NCBI GenBank assembly: GCA_902490005.1
Contig: CABUCM010000006.1
Span: 26,015-90,014, forward strand
Direction of reading: 5' to 3'
Source: an uncultured Ruminiclostridium sp.
Lineage (GTDB): Bacteria > Bacillota > Clostridia > Oscillospirales > Acutalibacteraceae
DNA: 64,000 nt
Shown: one piece after another, positions 15,677 through 24,946 of the stretch
Layout of the letters: every line of letters starts with the position of its first letter
How positions within the stretch are numbered: the first letter of the stretch is position 1
Program-made: the position numbers and the translations under genes
Notes under the pieces: model-generated
Told to the model about the DNA's origin: nothing
The model's database searches: none
Seen by the model: only the letters and a program-made list of their open reading frames with translations

Positions 15677-17863
15677 ATGAAATTATCGAATGCCCGGATC
15701 GAAATAGAATTTTGTGACCAAAGCGGCGCTATGCGGAGATTGCTGGATAAAAAAACGGGGCAGGCATATTTTAATAATTCAAACCAATTGGCTTTCCGGC
15801 TGGAATTAAGCGAAAATTTTTACCAGGAGTCCTTTGAGGAATTTTCCTGGCGTCAAAACGGAGACGGGCTTTTGCTTTGCTGGAAAATCAATCAGGAAAT
15901 CGATGTGCGCGCCGCGGTCCAGCTTTTGGAAAAGGGCTGCCGTTTTACGGCGTCGGTGGAAAACCGGGGCGAATCCGTTGTGTGCAGCCTGGAATATCCT
16001 TTGCTTGACGGGTTGGTCCGTTTGGCGGAAGACGGTTCCGACAGCTTAGCCCATTCTTATGCCACAGGGATATTGTGCCACGACCCTTTCCAGTGTTTTT
16101 CCAAAACAGGAAGCGGACTCAGGTATATGCCGTATCCTGAAGGGTTTTCCGGGGCGACGATGCAGTTTTTCTGCTATTACGCCCCTGGCGCCGGCGGCCT
16201 GCATTTCGCGGCCTATGATTCAAAGTACCATCAAAAGTGGCTGAATTTTTACCGGGCAGAAAACGGAATGCGGGTGAGTCAAATATTCGGATATGAAGAC
16301 ATCGGCGCGGCGAAGGGGCCGAGCATGGAGTGGCCTTTTGAACTTCACCTGCTGGATGGCAACAGCGATTGGTATGAATCCGCTGAACTGTATCGGCAGT
16401 GGGCGCTGAACCAGCCCTGGTGCCGGCAGGGAAGAATGCAGGATAAGAATCCCGACGAGAAAGCCGGCTGGCTGTTGGAAAAAACAGGCGCCGCTACCTT
16501 TGGCGTCAACGCAAAATATGACCGGAGCCAATGGCTGACACGGTACCGCCAGGATATCGGCACGCCGCTGTTCCATGTTTTAGGACCGGACTGGGCCAAA
16601 GCGGGCCAGGACTATGTGGATCATTTGCCGGGTAAACTGGAAGAGTGGTTTCCCGCGGATTTTGCTCCGGAAAACCTAAAAACCATTCAGGAAAATGGGG
16701 ACAGGTTCGCCCCCTTTGAATTCGATTTTTTAACGCCGGCCACTGTGCTGGAGGATAAAACCATTGCAGGAAGCCTGCAAAAATGGCCTGACTCGCCAAA
16801 ATCCACGGATCAATACCCGTTTTCCATGCTATGCCCGTTGTGCGATTACACCAAGAAAGTTCATGCAGAGAGAGATAGGCGGCTGGTGGAAGAATCGGAT
16901 TGTGATTCCCTGTATTATGATATTTCCGCCAATAACATACTAAAAACCTGTATGGACCCTTCCCACGGGCATCCGGTCGGCGCGGGCCGGCAAATGACAG
17001 AGGCTTACCGGGAAATTTACCGTGAAACGAGACGGGCGGCCCAAACCCAGAAGGGAAGCTATGTGGCGATGGGCACGGAAATGATCAACGAAGTCTTTCT
17101 CGATTGTTTGGATTATTATCAGGCGCGGGCCTTTGCGCAGCCGTGTTCTTCCTTTGAAGTGTGGCCCTGCCACGATTTACTGGTTAAAGGCCAGGCGGAA
17201 ATGATCCCCCTGTTTCAATATGTATACAGCGGTTACGGTCCCCTGAGGCTGGATGGCTGGGGAAAGCTGGTGGAAGAGGGCGGAGATATCATTTTTCATA
17301 CAATAGCCAAGACATACCTATGGGGCGGGCTTTTTGAAATCAACGCGGAATACAGCCCGATGGAAGACTTGGGCCAAGGGGAGAATAGTCCGGAGGAACA
17401 CTATTATCCCTTTACGCCGAGAGGATTCCGTTACAGCGGCAGAATGGCAAAATACCTGTCCCGCTTTGCAAAACTGCGGGTAAGCGAACTGGGGAGATTT
17501 TTACAATACGGCCGGATGAAAATGCCGCCCAAGGTGCGGAGCAGAAAAATCAAACGGAGCTGGTTCCAATATAACGGAAACGACAGCTCCATTGAACAAA
17601 ACACCCGGGGCGTGATATCCCTGGATGCCGTTCTCAGCTCCTGTTGGGAGCTGGACGGTAAAACAGCGGTTTTTATGGCTAACACCACAGGCTTTTCGCA
17701 GAAAGCAGCCGTGGAGTGGGGAGCATTGGAAGCAGGCGGCAAAAACTGTGTTGTTCGGGAATTTCGAGATGCAGAAGCAGAAACGGTGAAAAAGTTGGAA
17801 AAACTCCCAGATTCCATTGTGATGGAGCCGTGGCAGACCGCTATTTATCTCTTCGAGTCCTAA
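15677..17863 (+). CDS. DUF6259-like putative glycoside hydrolase
   Basis: A 728-residue protein with an N-terminal beta-rich domain (about 1-250), a central TIM-barrel-like region and a C-terminal beta domain (about 620-728). The stretch YYDISANNILKTC, HGHPVGAGRQM, GTEMINEVFLD and FQYVYSGYG fits the DUF6259 family found in polysaccharide-use loci; its Glu/Asp residues are good catalytic candidates, but the specificity is not known. There is no signal peptide, so it acts on imported sugars. ATG 15677 is fixed by AGGAGGAG (15663-15670); an upstream in-frame GTG lies inside operator O4 and is unlikely. Confidence 0.65.
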   Translation: MKLSNARIEIEFCDQSGAMRRLLDKKTGQAYFNNSNQLAFRLELSENFYQESFEEFSWRQNGDGLLLCWKINQEIDVRAAVQLLEKGCRFTASVENRGESVVCSLEYPLLDGLVRLAEDGSDSLAHSYATGILCHDPFQCFSKTGSGLRYMPYPEGFSGATMQFFCYYAPGAGGLHFAAYDSKYHQKWLNFYRAENGMRVSQIFGYEDIGAAKGPSMEWPFELHLLDGNSDWYESAELYRQWALNQPWCRQGRMQDKNPDEKAGWLLEKTGAATFGVNAKYDRSQWLTRYRQDIGTPLFHVLGPDWAKAGQDYVDHLPGKLEEWFPADFAPENLKTIQENGDRFAPFEFDFLTPATVLEDKTIAGSLQKWPDSPKSTDQYPFSMLCPLCDYTKKVHAERDRRLVEESDCDSLYYDISANNILKTCMDPSHGHPVGAGRQMTEAYREIYRETRRAAQTQKGSYVAMGTEMINEVFLDCLDYYQARAFAQPCSSFEVWPCHDLLVKGQAEMIPLFQYVYSGYGPLRLDGWGKLVEEGGDIIFHTIAKTYLWGGLFEINAEYSPMEDLGQGENSPEEHYYPFTPRGFRYSGRMAKYLSRFAKLRVSELGRFLQYGRMKMPPKVRSRKIKRSWFQYNGNDSSIEQNTRGVISLDAVLSSCWELDGKTAVFMANTTGFSQKAAVEWGALEAGGKNCVVREFRDAEAETVKKLEKLPDSIVMEPWQTAIYLFES

Positions 17864-17922
17864 TGGTTCCTGTACCTGTGTCAGGTATGAAAATAAAGCA
17901 GTATTAATTAGGAGGTTTTGTT

Positions 17923-19287
17923 ATGAAAGGAAAAAGAACACTTGCGTTGACGTTAGGGCTTCTCATGCTGACGTCTTTGCTGGCGGCTTGCGCGCCGGGC
18001 AGTACCATCGATGGGGAAAGCGGCAGTTCCGCGGCGTCTGAGACCAGCTCTTCCGCCGGAGAACCGGCGGGGGACAAGGAAGAGCTGGTCTTGTGGAACC
18101 GGGATTTTGAGCAGTGGAATCTGGATTTCTATACCCAGCGGGTAGAGGAGTACAACCAGTTGGGGCGTGAATGCACGATAAAGCAAGAGTCTGTGGCAGA
18201 TGCGGTGTGGAATGAGCGTATGACGGCGGCCCAGGCTTCGGGAACGGCGCCGGATATGTATATTATATCCTTCAGCCTTCTGTACAGCCATGTGAAGGAC
18301 GGGATGATCCAGCCCTTGGACGGGTTGATCCCGCAAGAGGGAATCGACGATCTTCTGCCCAATATAAAAGATATGGTGACCATTGACGGAAAAGTTTATG
18401 CTTATCCCCAGCTGGTAGAACCCTCTACGATTCTGTTCTACCGCAAGGATTTGTTTGAACAGGCTAATATTGCCCAAGCGCCCAAAACCTGGGATGAATT
18501 AGTGGAAACCGCAAAAGCGCTGACCACGGATGAAGTTTTCGGTTTGGGGCTGCCAAGCTTCAACGAGGAAATGAACTGGGCTTCCTGGGGCTGGCAGATT
18601 GCCGCCTCCGGCCATTTGGCGTTAAATGATAACTGGGATGCGCCGGTGATCGACCAGGGCTATAAAGATCTGGCTTTGTTCTATAAACGCTTGTATGACG
18701 AAAAGGTAGTGCCGGAGCAGCCTTTGTCCGGATATACGGATATCACGGCTTTTGCCGAGGGCAACCTGGCGATGACCCTGAGCGGTTCCTGGACCATTGC
18801 CCAGCTTTATAACGATTATCCTGAAATGATTGAGAAGGTGGGCGTAGCCGTATCGCCGACCAAGGATGGAAACCAAGATGTGACGACGGCCACCAACGGC
18901 GGCTGGACCTATGTCATCGACGCCAACTGTAAAAACGCCAAAGGCGCGGCCGATTATATTTCATGGCTGTTAGCGGGAGATCCTGAAATCTGCGGTGAGT
19001 TTTTTGAAATCGCCCATTTCTCCAAATCTCCTCCGCGTACCAGCGTGCAGGCCTGGGTGGAAGAGCGCGCCGGCGACAACGATTGGAGCGAAGTGGTGAA
19101 TAAGGTGGCGGCTAACGCGGTGCCGGAGCCACAGTATCCTTGGGACCTTTCCGGCGCGGTAGCCCTGATGTTTGAAGAGGTGTCTCTTGGCGGCGTGGAT
19201 GTGGATACCGCAGCTGCTAACTGCGAGGCCGCGATCACAGAGATTATTGAAAATGAAGGCTTGGCGGGAAATAATCCCAATAAGTAA
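17923..19287 (+). CDS. sugar ABC transporter substrate-binding lipoprotein (cluster 2)
   Basis: Family 1 solute-binding lipoprotein of 454 residues. Signal peptide with lipobox SLLAAC, modified Cys23, then a Ser/Gly linker and the binding fold. AGGAGG precedes the ATG at 17923. It delivers its ligand to the permeases at 19322 and 20263. The two flanking glycosidases lack signal peptides, so an oligosaccharide or glycoside is probably imported intact. Confidence 0.9.
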   Translation: MKGKRTLALTLGLLMLTSLLAACAPGSTIDGESGSSAASETSSSAGEPAGDKEELVLWNRDFEQWNLDFYTQRVEEYNQLGRECTIKQESVADAVWNERMTAAQASGTAPDMYIISFSLLYSHVKDGMIQPLDGLIPQEGIDDLLPNIKDMVTIDGKVYAYPQLVEPSTILFYRKDLFEQANIAQAPKTWDELVETAKALTTDEVFGLGLPSFNEEMNWASWGWQIAASGHLALNDNWDAPVIDQGYKDLALFYKRLYDEKVVPEQPLSGYTDITAFAEGNLAMTLSGSWTIAQLYNDYPEMIEKVGVAVSPTKDGNQDVTTATNGGWTYVIDANCKNAKGAADYISWLLAGDPEICGEFFEIAHFSKSPPRTSVQAWVEERAGDNDWSEVVNKVAANAVPEPQYPWDLSGAVALMFEEVSLGGVDVDTAAANCEAAITEIIENEGLAGNNPNK

Positions 19288-19293
19288 TAACCG

Positions 19294-19311
19294 CCCGCCG
19301 GGAGCGGCGGG
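19294..19311 (+). repeat. GC hairpin between lipoprotein and permease genes
   Basis: CCCGCCG (19294-19300) and CGGCGGG (19305-19311) with a four-base loop, only seven bases after the lipoprotein stop and without a T-run. It matches the placement of the hairpins in clusters 1 and 3. Confidence 0.6.
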
Positions 19312-19321
19312 AATAGTATGA

Positions 19322-20257
19322 ATGGGAGTGAGCGGATTGAATCGAGGTAGGAACCGGAAACAATCAAAATATTCACCGCTGGATAAAAATGGATTTGCCG
19401 TTGGCTATTTGATGCTGGCGCCCGCCTTGGTGCTGCTTACGATATTTGTAATGGTTCCATTGGGTATGGCCGTATACTATAGCTTTTTTGACTGGCAGTT
19501 TTACCAGGACTCTATTTTCGTGGGGTTCGATAATTTCAAAATGATTTTAAGAACGGCTAATTTTCGTCAGGCTTTGTGGAACGCCATTAAATTTACCATT
19601 ATCATTGTTCCTATGGTGATCATACTGGCATTTTTACTGGCTCATGCGCTGAAAGTAGTACCGCGCCGCTTTAGCAATGTGATTAAAACCGCTATTTATG
19701 TGCCGGGGATCATCTCCGGCATAGCGGCTGGTACCATCTTCCTTTTTATGATGGAGTACAAAGGCGGCGTGCTGAATCAGCTGGTGCGCGCCATTACCGG
19801 AGAGCGGGTTGCTTTTTTAACCAATGTGGATTACGCCACCTGGGCGGTGGCCTTTCCCACGGTTTGGCTTTGGCTTGGTATGAATACGATCCTGATGTTT
19901 GCGGGACTGATGAACGTGCCGGAGGAATACTATGAGGCCGCCGCAATTGACGGAGCGGGATTTTTCCGGAAAACTTTTTATATTACGGTGCCGCAGATGC
20001 GCAATGTTCTGGTGCTGATGTGTATCAATTTGACCACCCTGACGTTACAGCTGTTTGACGTTCCCCTTATGCTCACCCAGGGCGGCCCCAGGAACACGAC
20101 GCTGACGCCCATTCTTTACCTATACAATAACTATCGAGATCCGGGGAAAAGCATGGGATACACCATTGCGGGCGCTCTGCTGGTCATGTTGGTCATCGCA
20201 CTGATTAATTCGCTGATTATTACTTTAGTGAAAAGCGAAAAAACAACGGAGGGCTGA
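19322..20257 (+). CDS. ABC sugar permease, MalF type (cluster 2)
   Basis: Permease of 311 residues with about six membrane segments; EAA loop YYEAAAIDGAGFFRKTF. The ATG at 19322 has only a weak upstream site (GGGA at 19309-19312); TTG 19337 preceded by GGGAGTGAG is an alternative that shortens the cytoplasmic start by five residues. Works with the next permease and the lipoprotein; no ATPase gene is nearby. Confidence 0.88.
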   Translation: MGVSGLNRGRNRKQSKYSPLDKNGFAVGYLMLAPALVLLTIFVMVPLGMAVYYSFFDWQFYQDSIFVGFDNFKMILRTANFRQALWNAIKFTIIIVPMVIILAFLLAHALKVVPRRFSNVIKTAIYVPGIISGIAAGTIFLFMMEYKGGVLNQLVRAITGERVAFLTNVDYATWAVAFPTVWLWLGMNTILMFAGLMNVPEEYYEAAAIDGAGFFRKTFYITVPQMRNVLVLMCINLTTLTLQLFDVPLMLTQGGPRNTTLTPILYLYNNYRDPGKSMGYTIAGALLVMLVIALINSLIITLVKSEKTTEG

Positions 20258-20262
20258 TTGAG

Positions 20263-21096
20263 ATGGCTAAGAAAAAAATAAGGATCAGTTCTATCGTATG
20301 CGTCGTTTTATGCCTGCTTGTGGCCTTCATCGCTTTGGCGCCCATCGTATGGATGTTTTTTGGAAGCTTTAAAAACAAGCGGGAGATCCTGGCAACCCCT
20401 TTGCGCCTTTTGCCAACCAATTGGACGGGACAAAACTATGATACCGTGCTGGGAGCGGAAGCGGCCGTGTACACACGGTCTATTTTGATGACCTTGGCCG
20501 TGTCGGCCACCGCTGTAGTCCTTTCGCTTTTTATCTGCATGATGGCGGCCTATGTGTTTGCCCGTTTAAAACTGCCTGGAAAAAAGTTTTTCTGGGGGTA
20601 CTGCCTGACTACCATGTATATTCCAGGCTTTACCATTATGCTGACCTCTTTTTTGGTAGTATTCTATTTGAATATGCTGGATACGTTCTGGGTTTTAGTG
20701 CTGCCAGGGCTGGTGTCGGGCTACAATATATTTTTCTTTCGCCAGTTTTTTCTCAGTATGCCAACCAGTATAGAAGAAGCGGCTTTAATGGACGGATGCG
20801 GACGGTTTCGGACGTTTCTTTATATTTTCATTCCGCTGTCGAAAGCGCCTATGGTAGTGCTGGGCGCCAATGTTTTTATCGCTTATTGGAACAGCTATCT
20901 GTGGCCGTCGATGACCATTACGCAGCCGGAATATATGCAGATCATGCAGATTATACGTTCCTACAGCACTATGTTCACGACGGACTATGGGCCGATGATG
21001 GCGGCTACGCTGATAGCGATTATTCCGCCCATCGCGTTGTTCTTTGTATTTCAAAAGCAAATTGTTAAAGGAATTGTTTTAACAGGGTTAAAATAA
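20263..21096 (+). CDS. ABC sugar permease, MalG type (cluster 2)
   Basis: Second permease subunit, 277 residues, about six membrane segments, EAA loop IEEAALMDGCGRFRTFL. GGAGGG at 20248-20253 lies nine bases before the ATG and inside the end of the previous gene, so translation is coupled. Ends with the LTGLK-type tail common in MalG-like proteins. Confidence 0.9.
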   Translation: MAKKKIRISSIVCVVLCLLVAFIALAPIVWMFFGSFKNKREILATPLRLLPTNWTGQNYDTVLGAEAAVYTRSILMTLAVSATAVVLSLFICMMAAYVFARLKLPGKKFFWGYCLTTMYIPGFTIMLTSFLVVFYLNMLDTFWVLVLPGLVSGYNIFFFRQFFLSMPTSIEEAALMDGCGRFRTFLYIFIPLSKAPMVVLGANVFIAYWNSYLWPSMTITQPEYMQIMQIIRSYSTMFTTDYGPMMAATLIAIIPPIALFFVFQKQIVKGIVLTGLK

Positions 21097-21118
21097 AGAG
21101 TTTAGTAGGAGTAATAGT

Positions 21119-22207
21119 ATGTTTCAGAATTATGTTGCCGCTTCACTGCCTAGCCTGATTTACCCCAGGCAATGCAAACGCCGCCGGGTGTCCTCTTATG
21201 ACCGGACAGGGGGAAATGACGACCGCATCTATATCAAACCCGGAGATACAGCGGCGATTGCGGACATTCAGGGAAGCGGGTTAATCACGCATCTTTGGAT
21301 CACCTGGGCGAACGAGGGGTTTGTTCAGGAGCCCCAGAGCCTGCGGAAAGTGGTTTTGTCTTTTTATTGGGACAATGAAGAGAATCCAAGCGTATTGGCG
21401 CCGTTAGGGGATTTCTTTGGTATGGGTCATGCCATGTGCAAAAACTATGTGTCAGAGCCCTTACAGATGAGCCCCGAGGATGGAAAAGCCCTGAACTGCT
21501 GGTTTCCAATGCCTTTCCGGGAAAGAGCGCTGCTAACCGTGAAAAACGAGTGCGATACTACGTTGATTTTTTACTATTATGTAGATTATGAAGAATACGA
21601 TGAAAAGCAGCAGGATGAGCTTCTTTATTTCCACGCCCAGTGGCATCGCGAAAATCCCACATGCGGCCGGCCGGAAAGTGAATTCGAAACCCATAGGGAT
21701 TGGTGTTTTTCCGGCTCCAATCCCAGCGGAAAGGAAAACTATTTGGTGCTGGATGCGGTTGGGAAAGGCCATTATGTAGGTTCCAATATAAATATTCATA
21801 ATTTTCATGGGAACGCCCAGTGGGATTGGCCGGGCGAAGGGGATGATATGATTTTCATTGACGGCGAACCGTTTCCTTCCATCCACGGTACAGGCACGGA
21901 GGATTATGTAAATATGGCTTGGTGTCCTACCCAGGAATACAGCGCGCCCTGGCACGGCCTGATTTTGGGCGGCGAGGATAACTGGAAAGGAAAGATCAGC
22001 TATTACCGGTATCATATTCAAGATCCGATTATGTTCCAGAAGTCGATCCGGGTGACAGTGGAACATGGCCATGATAACCATAGAAGCGATGATTGGAGTT
22101 CTACCGCCTATTGGTACCAGACGGAGCCCCATAAACCTTTTCCGGAAATTCTGCCGGTACAGGAGAGGCTGCCGTTAGATACGGAAAAATTAACATGGGG
22201 GGAATAA
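21119..22207 (+). CDS. GH172-family (DUF2961) glycosidase
   Basis: A 362-residue DUF2961 protein, now glycoside hydrolase family 172. Characterised members act on alpha-D-fructofuranosides (difructose anhydride) and D-arabinofuranosides. Motifs SYDRTGGNDD (26-35), WPGEGDDMIFIDG (Glu240) and HGTGTEDY (Glu261) are present; the 21-residue spacing of the two Glu equals that of the catalytic pair described for the bifidobacterial enzyme. No signal peptide, so it works in the cytoplasm on imported sugar. Last gene of operon 2, hence the operon probably serves a furanose-containing substrate. Confidence 0.88.
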   Translation: MFQNYVAASLPSLIYPRQCKRRRVSSYDRTGGNDDRIYIKPGDTAAIADIQGSGLITHLWITWANEGFVQEPQSLRKVVLSFYWDNEENPSVLAPLGDFFGMGHAMCKNYVSEPLQMSPEDGKALNCWFPMPFRERALLTVKNECDTTLIFYYYVDYEEYDEKQQDELLYFHAQWHRENPTCGRPESEFETHRDWCFSGSNPSGKENYLVLDAVGKGHYVGSNINIHNFHGNAQWDWPGEGDDMIFIDGEPFPSIHGTGTEDYVNMAWCPTQEYSAPWHGLILGGEDNWKGKISYYRYHIQDPIMFQKSIRVTVEHGHDNHRSDDWSSTAYWYQTEPHKPFPEILPVQERLPLDTEKLTWGE

Positions 22208-22262
22208 AAGCGGGAAATCCTTTTATTCTCTTTTAACACAGAACATAATGTTAATAATCAGA

Positions 22263-22305
22263 AAAAGGGAGGAACAGCCTTGTTTTAAGGCTGTTCCTCC
22301 CTTTT
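22263..22305. terminator. terminator of sugar operon 2
   Basis: A perfect 19-bp stem (22263-22281 with 22287-22305) with A-run before and T-run after, working in both directions. Confidence 0.9.
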
Positions 22306-22536
22306 ATCTTCGCGCCGTATTGCTGTGGAGGCATACCAAAACCGCCGCCTAGGAACAGGCTGGCGGACTCCAGACAGTCCATTCATAAATGGCGCCTGAT
22401 GTTTTGGGGCTTCATTCATGCCGCAAAAAAGGCCCTCCAAGCCCAATAAAGGCGAAGAAGGCTCCTTTTATTCTGATGCTCCGTATCCGTAAAGACGCTG
22501 CCGTCAATGCACCGGCGGGAAAATGTAAGAATCATG
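22306..22536. other. intergenic DNA without recognisable gene
   Basis: With the terminator this fills the 329 bases between the GH172 gene and azlD. No conserved frame, promoter or repeat was recognised; it is the 3' flank of both convergent genes. Confidence 0.5.
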
Positions 22537-22875
22537 TTAGGCGGCAAACACAAACTGCACCAGCAGCATATAAACCACCGTGCCGCTGCCGATGCTGAGC
22601 AGCATGTTCCCTTTCCAATAGTGGAGCGCCGCGACCACGATGATGGCGATCAGCTCCGGCAGGCCAAAGGGGAAGGCGGTGACCGACACGCTCTTCAGGC
22701 AGTAAATCACCAAAAGGCCGATCACGGCAAAGGGCAGCACCCTGCCTAGGTATTGAACGAATTTTGGCGTTGGTTTTCCGGCGGGAAACAGCAAAAAGGG
22801 CAGAAAGCGGGTTACCAGGGTACCTAAAACCACCGCGGCAACCGTGGCGATTCCCTGCCAAAGAGGCATGGTCAT
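22537..22875 (-). CDS. azlD: AzlD-family branched-chain amino acid export subunit
   Basis: A 112-residue membrane protein with about four hydrophobic segments, typical of AzlD, the small partner of AzlC in branched-chain amino acid export. The family pattern TRFLPFLLFPAGKPTPKFV is visible. The frame is open upstream within azlC, but the ATG at 22875, overlapping the azlC stop by four bases and preceded by a G-rich ribosome site, gives the normal AzlD length. Confidence 0.88.
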   Translation of the reverse strand: MTMPLWQGIATVAAVVLGTLVTRFLPFLLFPAGKPTPKFVQYLGRVLPFAVIGLLVIYCLKSVSVTAFPFGLPELIAIIVVAALHYWKGNMLLSIGSGTVVYMLLVQFVFAA

Positions 22876-23570
22876 AGGATTGCCCCCTTTTCCAGAGGCT
22901 TTTTCAATAAAGAAAGTACTGCCAAAATCAACGCCATAGAGGGCAGGATGAACTGGTCCGGCCCGAAAATCACCAGGCAGATGGCCGGCATTGTCAAGCC
23001 TACGACAGCGGGCAGATGGCTTTTCTGAGATTTCCACTGATCGATGAAAATCGCCACAAACAGCGCGGTCATAACAAAGTCGATGCCCTGGGTGTTAAAG
23101 GGAATAAAGGACCCTAAAATACCGCCCAAGGTGGCTCCGGCTACCCAATAGCATTGATTCAGCAGAGTGACAAAAACCATAAACCAGCCCTTATCCACAT
23201 CCTCGGGCGGCTCAGTGGAGCAAAGGATGGAAAAGGATTCGTCGCACATGCCGAAAATCAAGTACCATTTCTTTTTCCCTACGCCCTTGAACTTTTCCAG
23301 CATAGAGATGCCGTAAAACAGGTGCCGGGCGTTGACCATCAGCGCCAATAGAAAGGCGTAAGCCGGATGAAACGCGCCGCACAGCAGGGAAACGGTCACA
23401 AATTCCATAGAGCCGGCGAAAATGGTGGCGCTCATTAAGAGCGGCCACCAAAACGAGAAGCCCTTGCTGTTCATGTAAAAGCCATAGGCCAGCCCCAGAA
23501 AGAGAAAGCCCATGAGGATGGGAATGGTATGTGGAAAGGCAGCTTTCAGCGCCTTGACTTTTGGATTCAT
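22872..23570 (-). CDS. azlC: AzlC-family branched-chain amino acid exporter subunit
   Basis: A 232-residue integral membrane protein. The N-terminal family signature is clear (LGLAYGFYMNSKGFSFWWP, FAGSMEFVTVSLL). It acts with AzlD in exporting branched-chain amino acids or analogues. It begins 19 bases after the CorC-like gene and ends inside the azlD start, so the three minus-strand genes likely form one transcript. Confidence 0.9.
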   Translation of the reverse strand: MNPKVKALKAAFPHTIPILMGFLFLGLAYGFYMNSKGFSFWWPLLMSATIFAGSMEFVTVSLLCGAFHPAYAFLLALMVNARHLFYGISMLEKFKGVGKKKWYLIFGMCDESFSILCSTEPPEDVDKGWFMVFVTLLNQCYWVAGATLGGILGSFIPFNTQGIDFVMTALFVAIFIDQWKSQKSHLPAVVGLTMPAICLVIFGPDQFILPSMALILAVLSLLKKPLEKGAIL

Positions 23571-23588
23571 CGGCTTCAGAAATCTCCT

Positions 23589-24878
23589 TTAATCGCGCTT
23601 GGATTCAGGCTCCGGTTCTTCTTCCCCAGCCTGTATATCTAAATAAACGGACAGCTTTTTCACCCGCTGGTCATCCATTTCCTGAATGGTGAAGGTCAGG
23701 TTTTTAAACTGGAAGGATTCCCCTACCTGGGGAATGTGCCCCAAAGCTTCTAAAGCCCAGCCGCCGCAGGAGGTGTGGTTGCTTTCCAGATTACTGAAAG
23801 GCAGGTCCAGCTGGTCGAACAGCTCCCGGATCGTCAGGTCTCCGCTGATAAGATAATGCTGGCCGTCGATCTGAAGGAAATCCCGGACGATTTCCTCGTC
23901 CTCATCCCAAATATCTCCCACCAGCTCCTCCAGCAGGTCCTCCATGGTCACCATACCTACCGTTCCGCCGTAATCGTCAGTGACAATGGCCACATGGGTT
24001 TTATTGCGCTTGAAATCGGCCAGCAGGGATGAAAGCTTTTTGGTTTTATAAACAAAGAAGGCGGGCTGCACCATAGCGGCTAAATCCACTGCTTCTCCCC
24101 GTACCAGGGCCTCCAGCAAATCCTTGGTGTGCAGAATGCCGATGATCCGGTCCGAGGATCCCCGGCAGACAGGGATCCGGGAGAACCGCTCCGTTAGGAC
24201 CAGGTCGATGTTTCCTTGTAGGCCGTCCTCGATGTCCATGGTGGTCATATCTACCCTGGGGGTGAGGACCTCCTGGACGGTTTTTTCGTCGAATTCCAGG
24301 GCGTGCTGCACCAGCTCGCTTTCCTGCTTTTCCAGGACTCCTTCATCCTCGATGCTCTCCACGATGAATTTCAGTTCCTGCTCAGTGACAGAGGGGGAAT
24401 CCTCCTCCTTCACAGGTGAGATATGCTTGGCTACCTTTTTCAGCTGGATAAACAGGAATACCACCGGCCAGAAAAGCGTCATCAGGAAACGCAGGGGCCT
24501 GGCAAAGCGCAAAGAGAATTTTTCACTGCTCTCTTTGGCGAAGCTTTTCGGCAGCACCTCACCGAAAATCAGGATTAAAATGGTCATTACGGCGGTAGAA
24601 ATCGCCGCGCCGGAAGGGCCCAACAGCTTGACAAACAGCAGCGTGGCAATGGAAGAGGCGCCAATATTGACAATATTGTTGCCGATGAGGATGGTGGTTA
24701 GGGTGCGGTCGTAGTTTTCCGCGATAAATAAGGCGATTTTTGCTTTTTTGTTTCCCGAATCCGCGTAATTCTGCAGGCGGATTTTATTCACTGTGGTATA
24801 AGCGGTTTCTGAGGAAGAGAAAAAAGCGGAAAGGGCGATTAAAATAACCAAAAGAACATAGGAAAGCCAATCGTCCAA
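23589..24878 (-). CDS. CorC/HlyC-family membrane protein (DUF21, CBS pair, CorC domain)
   Basis: A 429-residue protein of the hemolysin/CNNM-like family linked to magnesium or cobalt transport. Residues 1-180 form the DUF21 membrane domain (four hydrophobic segments; FFSSSETAYTTVNKIRL near the start), about 205-325 the CBS pair (VLTPRVDMTTMDIED, VTDDYGGTVGMVTMEDLLEELVG), and the end is the CorC/HlyC domain. The start is TTG at 24878 with GGAG about ten bases upstream. Ion specificity cannot be inferred. Confidence 0.9.
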   Translation of the reverse strand: MDDWLSYVLLVILIALSAFFSSSETAYTTVNKIRLQNYADSGNKKAKIALFIAENYDRTLTTILIGNNIVNIGASSIATLLFVKLLGPSGAAISTAVMTILILIFGEVLPKSFAKESSEKFSLRFARPLRFLMTLFWPVVFLFIQLKKVAKHISPVKEEDSPSVTEQELKFIVESIEDEGVLEKQESELVQHALEFDEKTVQEVLTPRVDMTTMDIEDGLQGNIDLVLTERFSRIPVCRGSSDRIIGILHTKDLLEALVRGEAVDLAAMVQPAFFVYKTKKLSSLLADFKRNKTHVAIVTDDYGGTVGMVTMEDLLEELVGDIWDEDEEIVRDFLQIDGQHYLISGDLTIRELFDQLDLPFSNLESNHTSCGGWALEALGHIPQVGESFQFKNLTFTIQEMDDQRVKKLSVYLDIQAGEEEPEPESKRD

Positions 24879-24946
24879 AAAAAATCAACTCCATTTACAA
24901 TTATAATATAGGTAAAATTTAAGCGGCGGGAAATAGCCTGGGGGAA

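Noticed and set aside
24124..24714. Long Ser-rich plus-strand frame antisense to the CorC-like gene
   Set aside because: Shadow of the minus-strand gene; no ribosome site and low-complexity translation.
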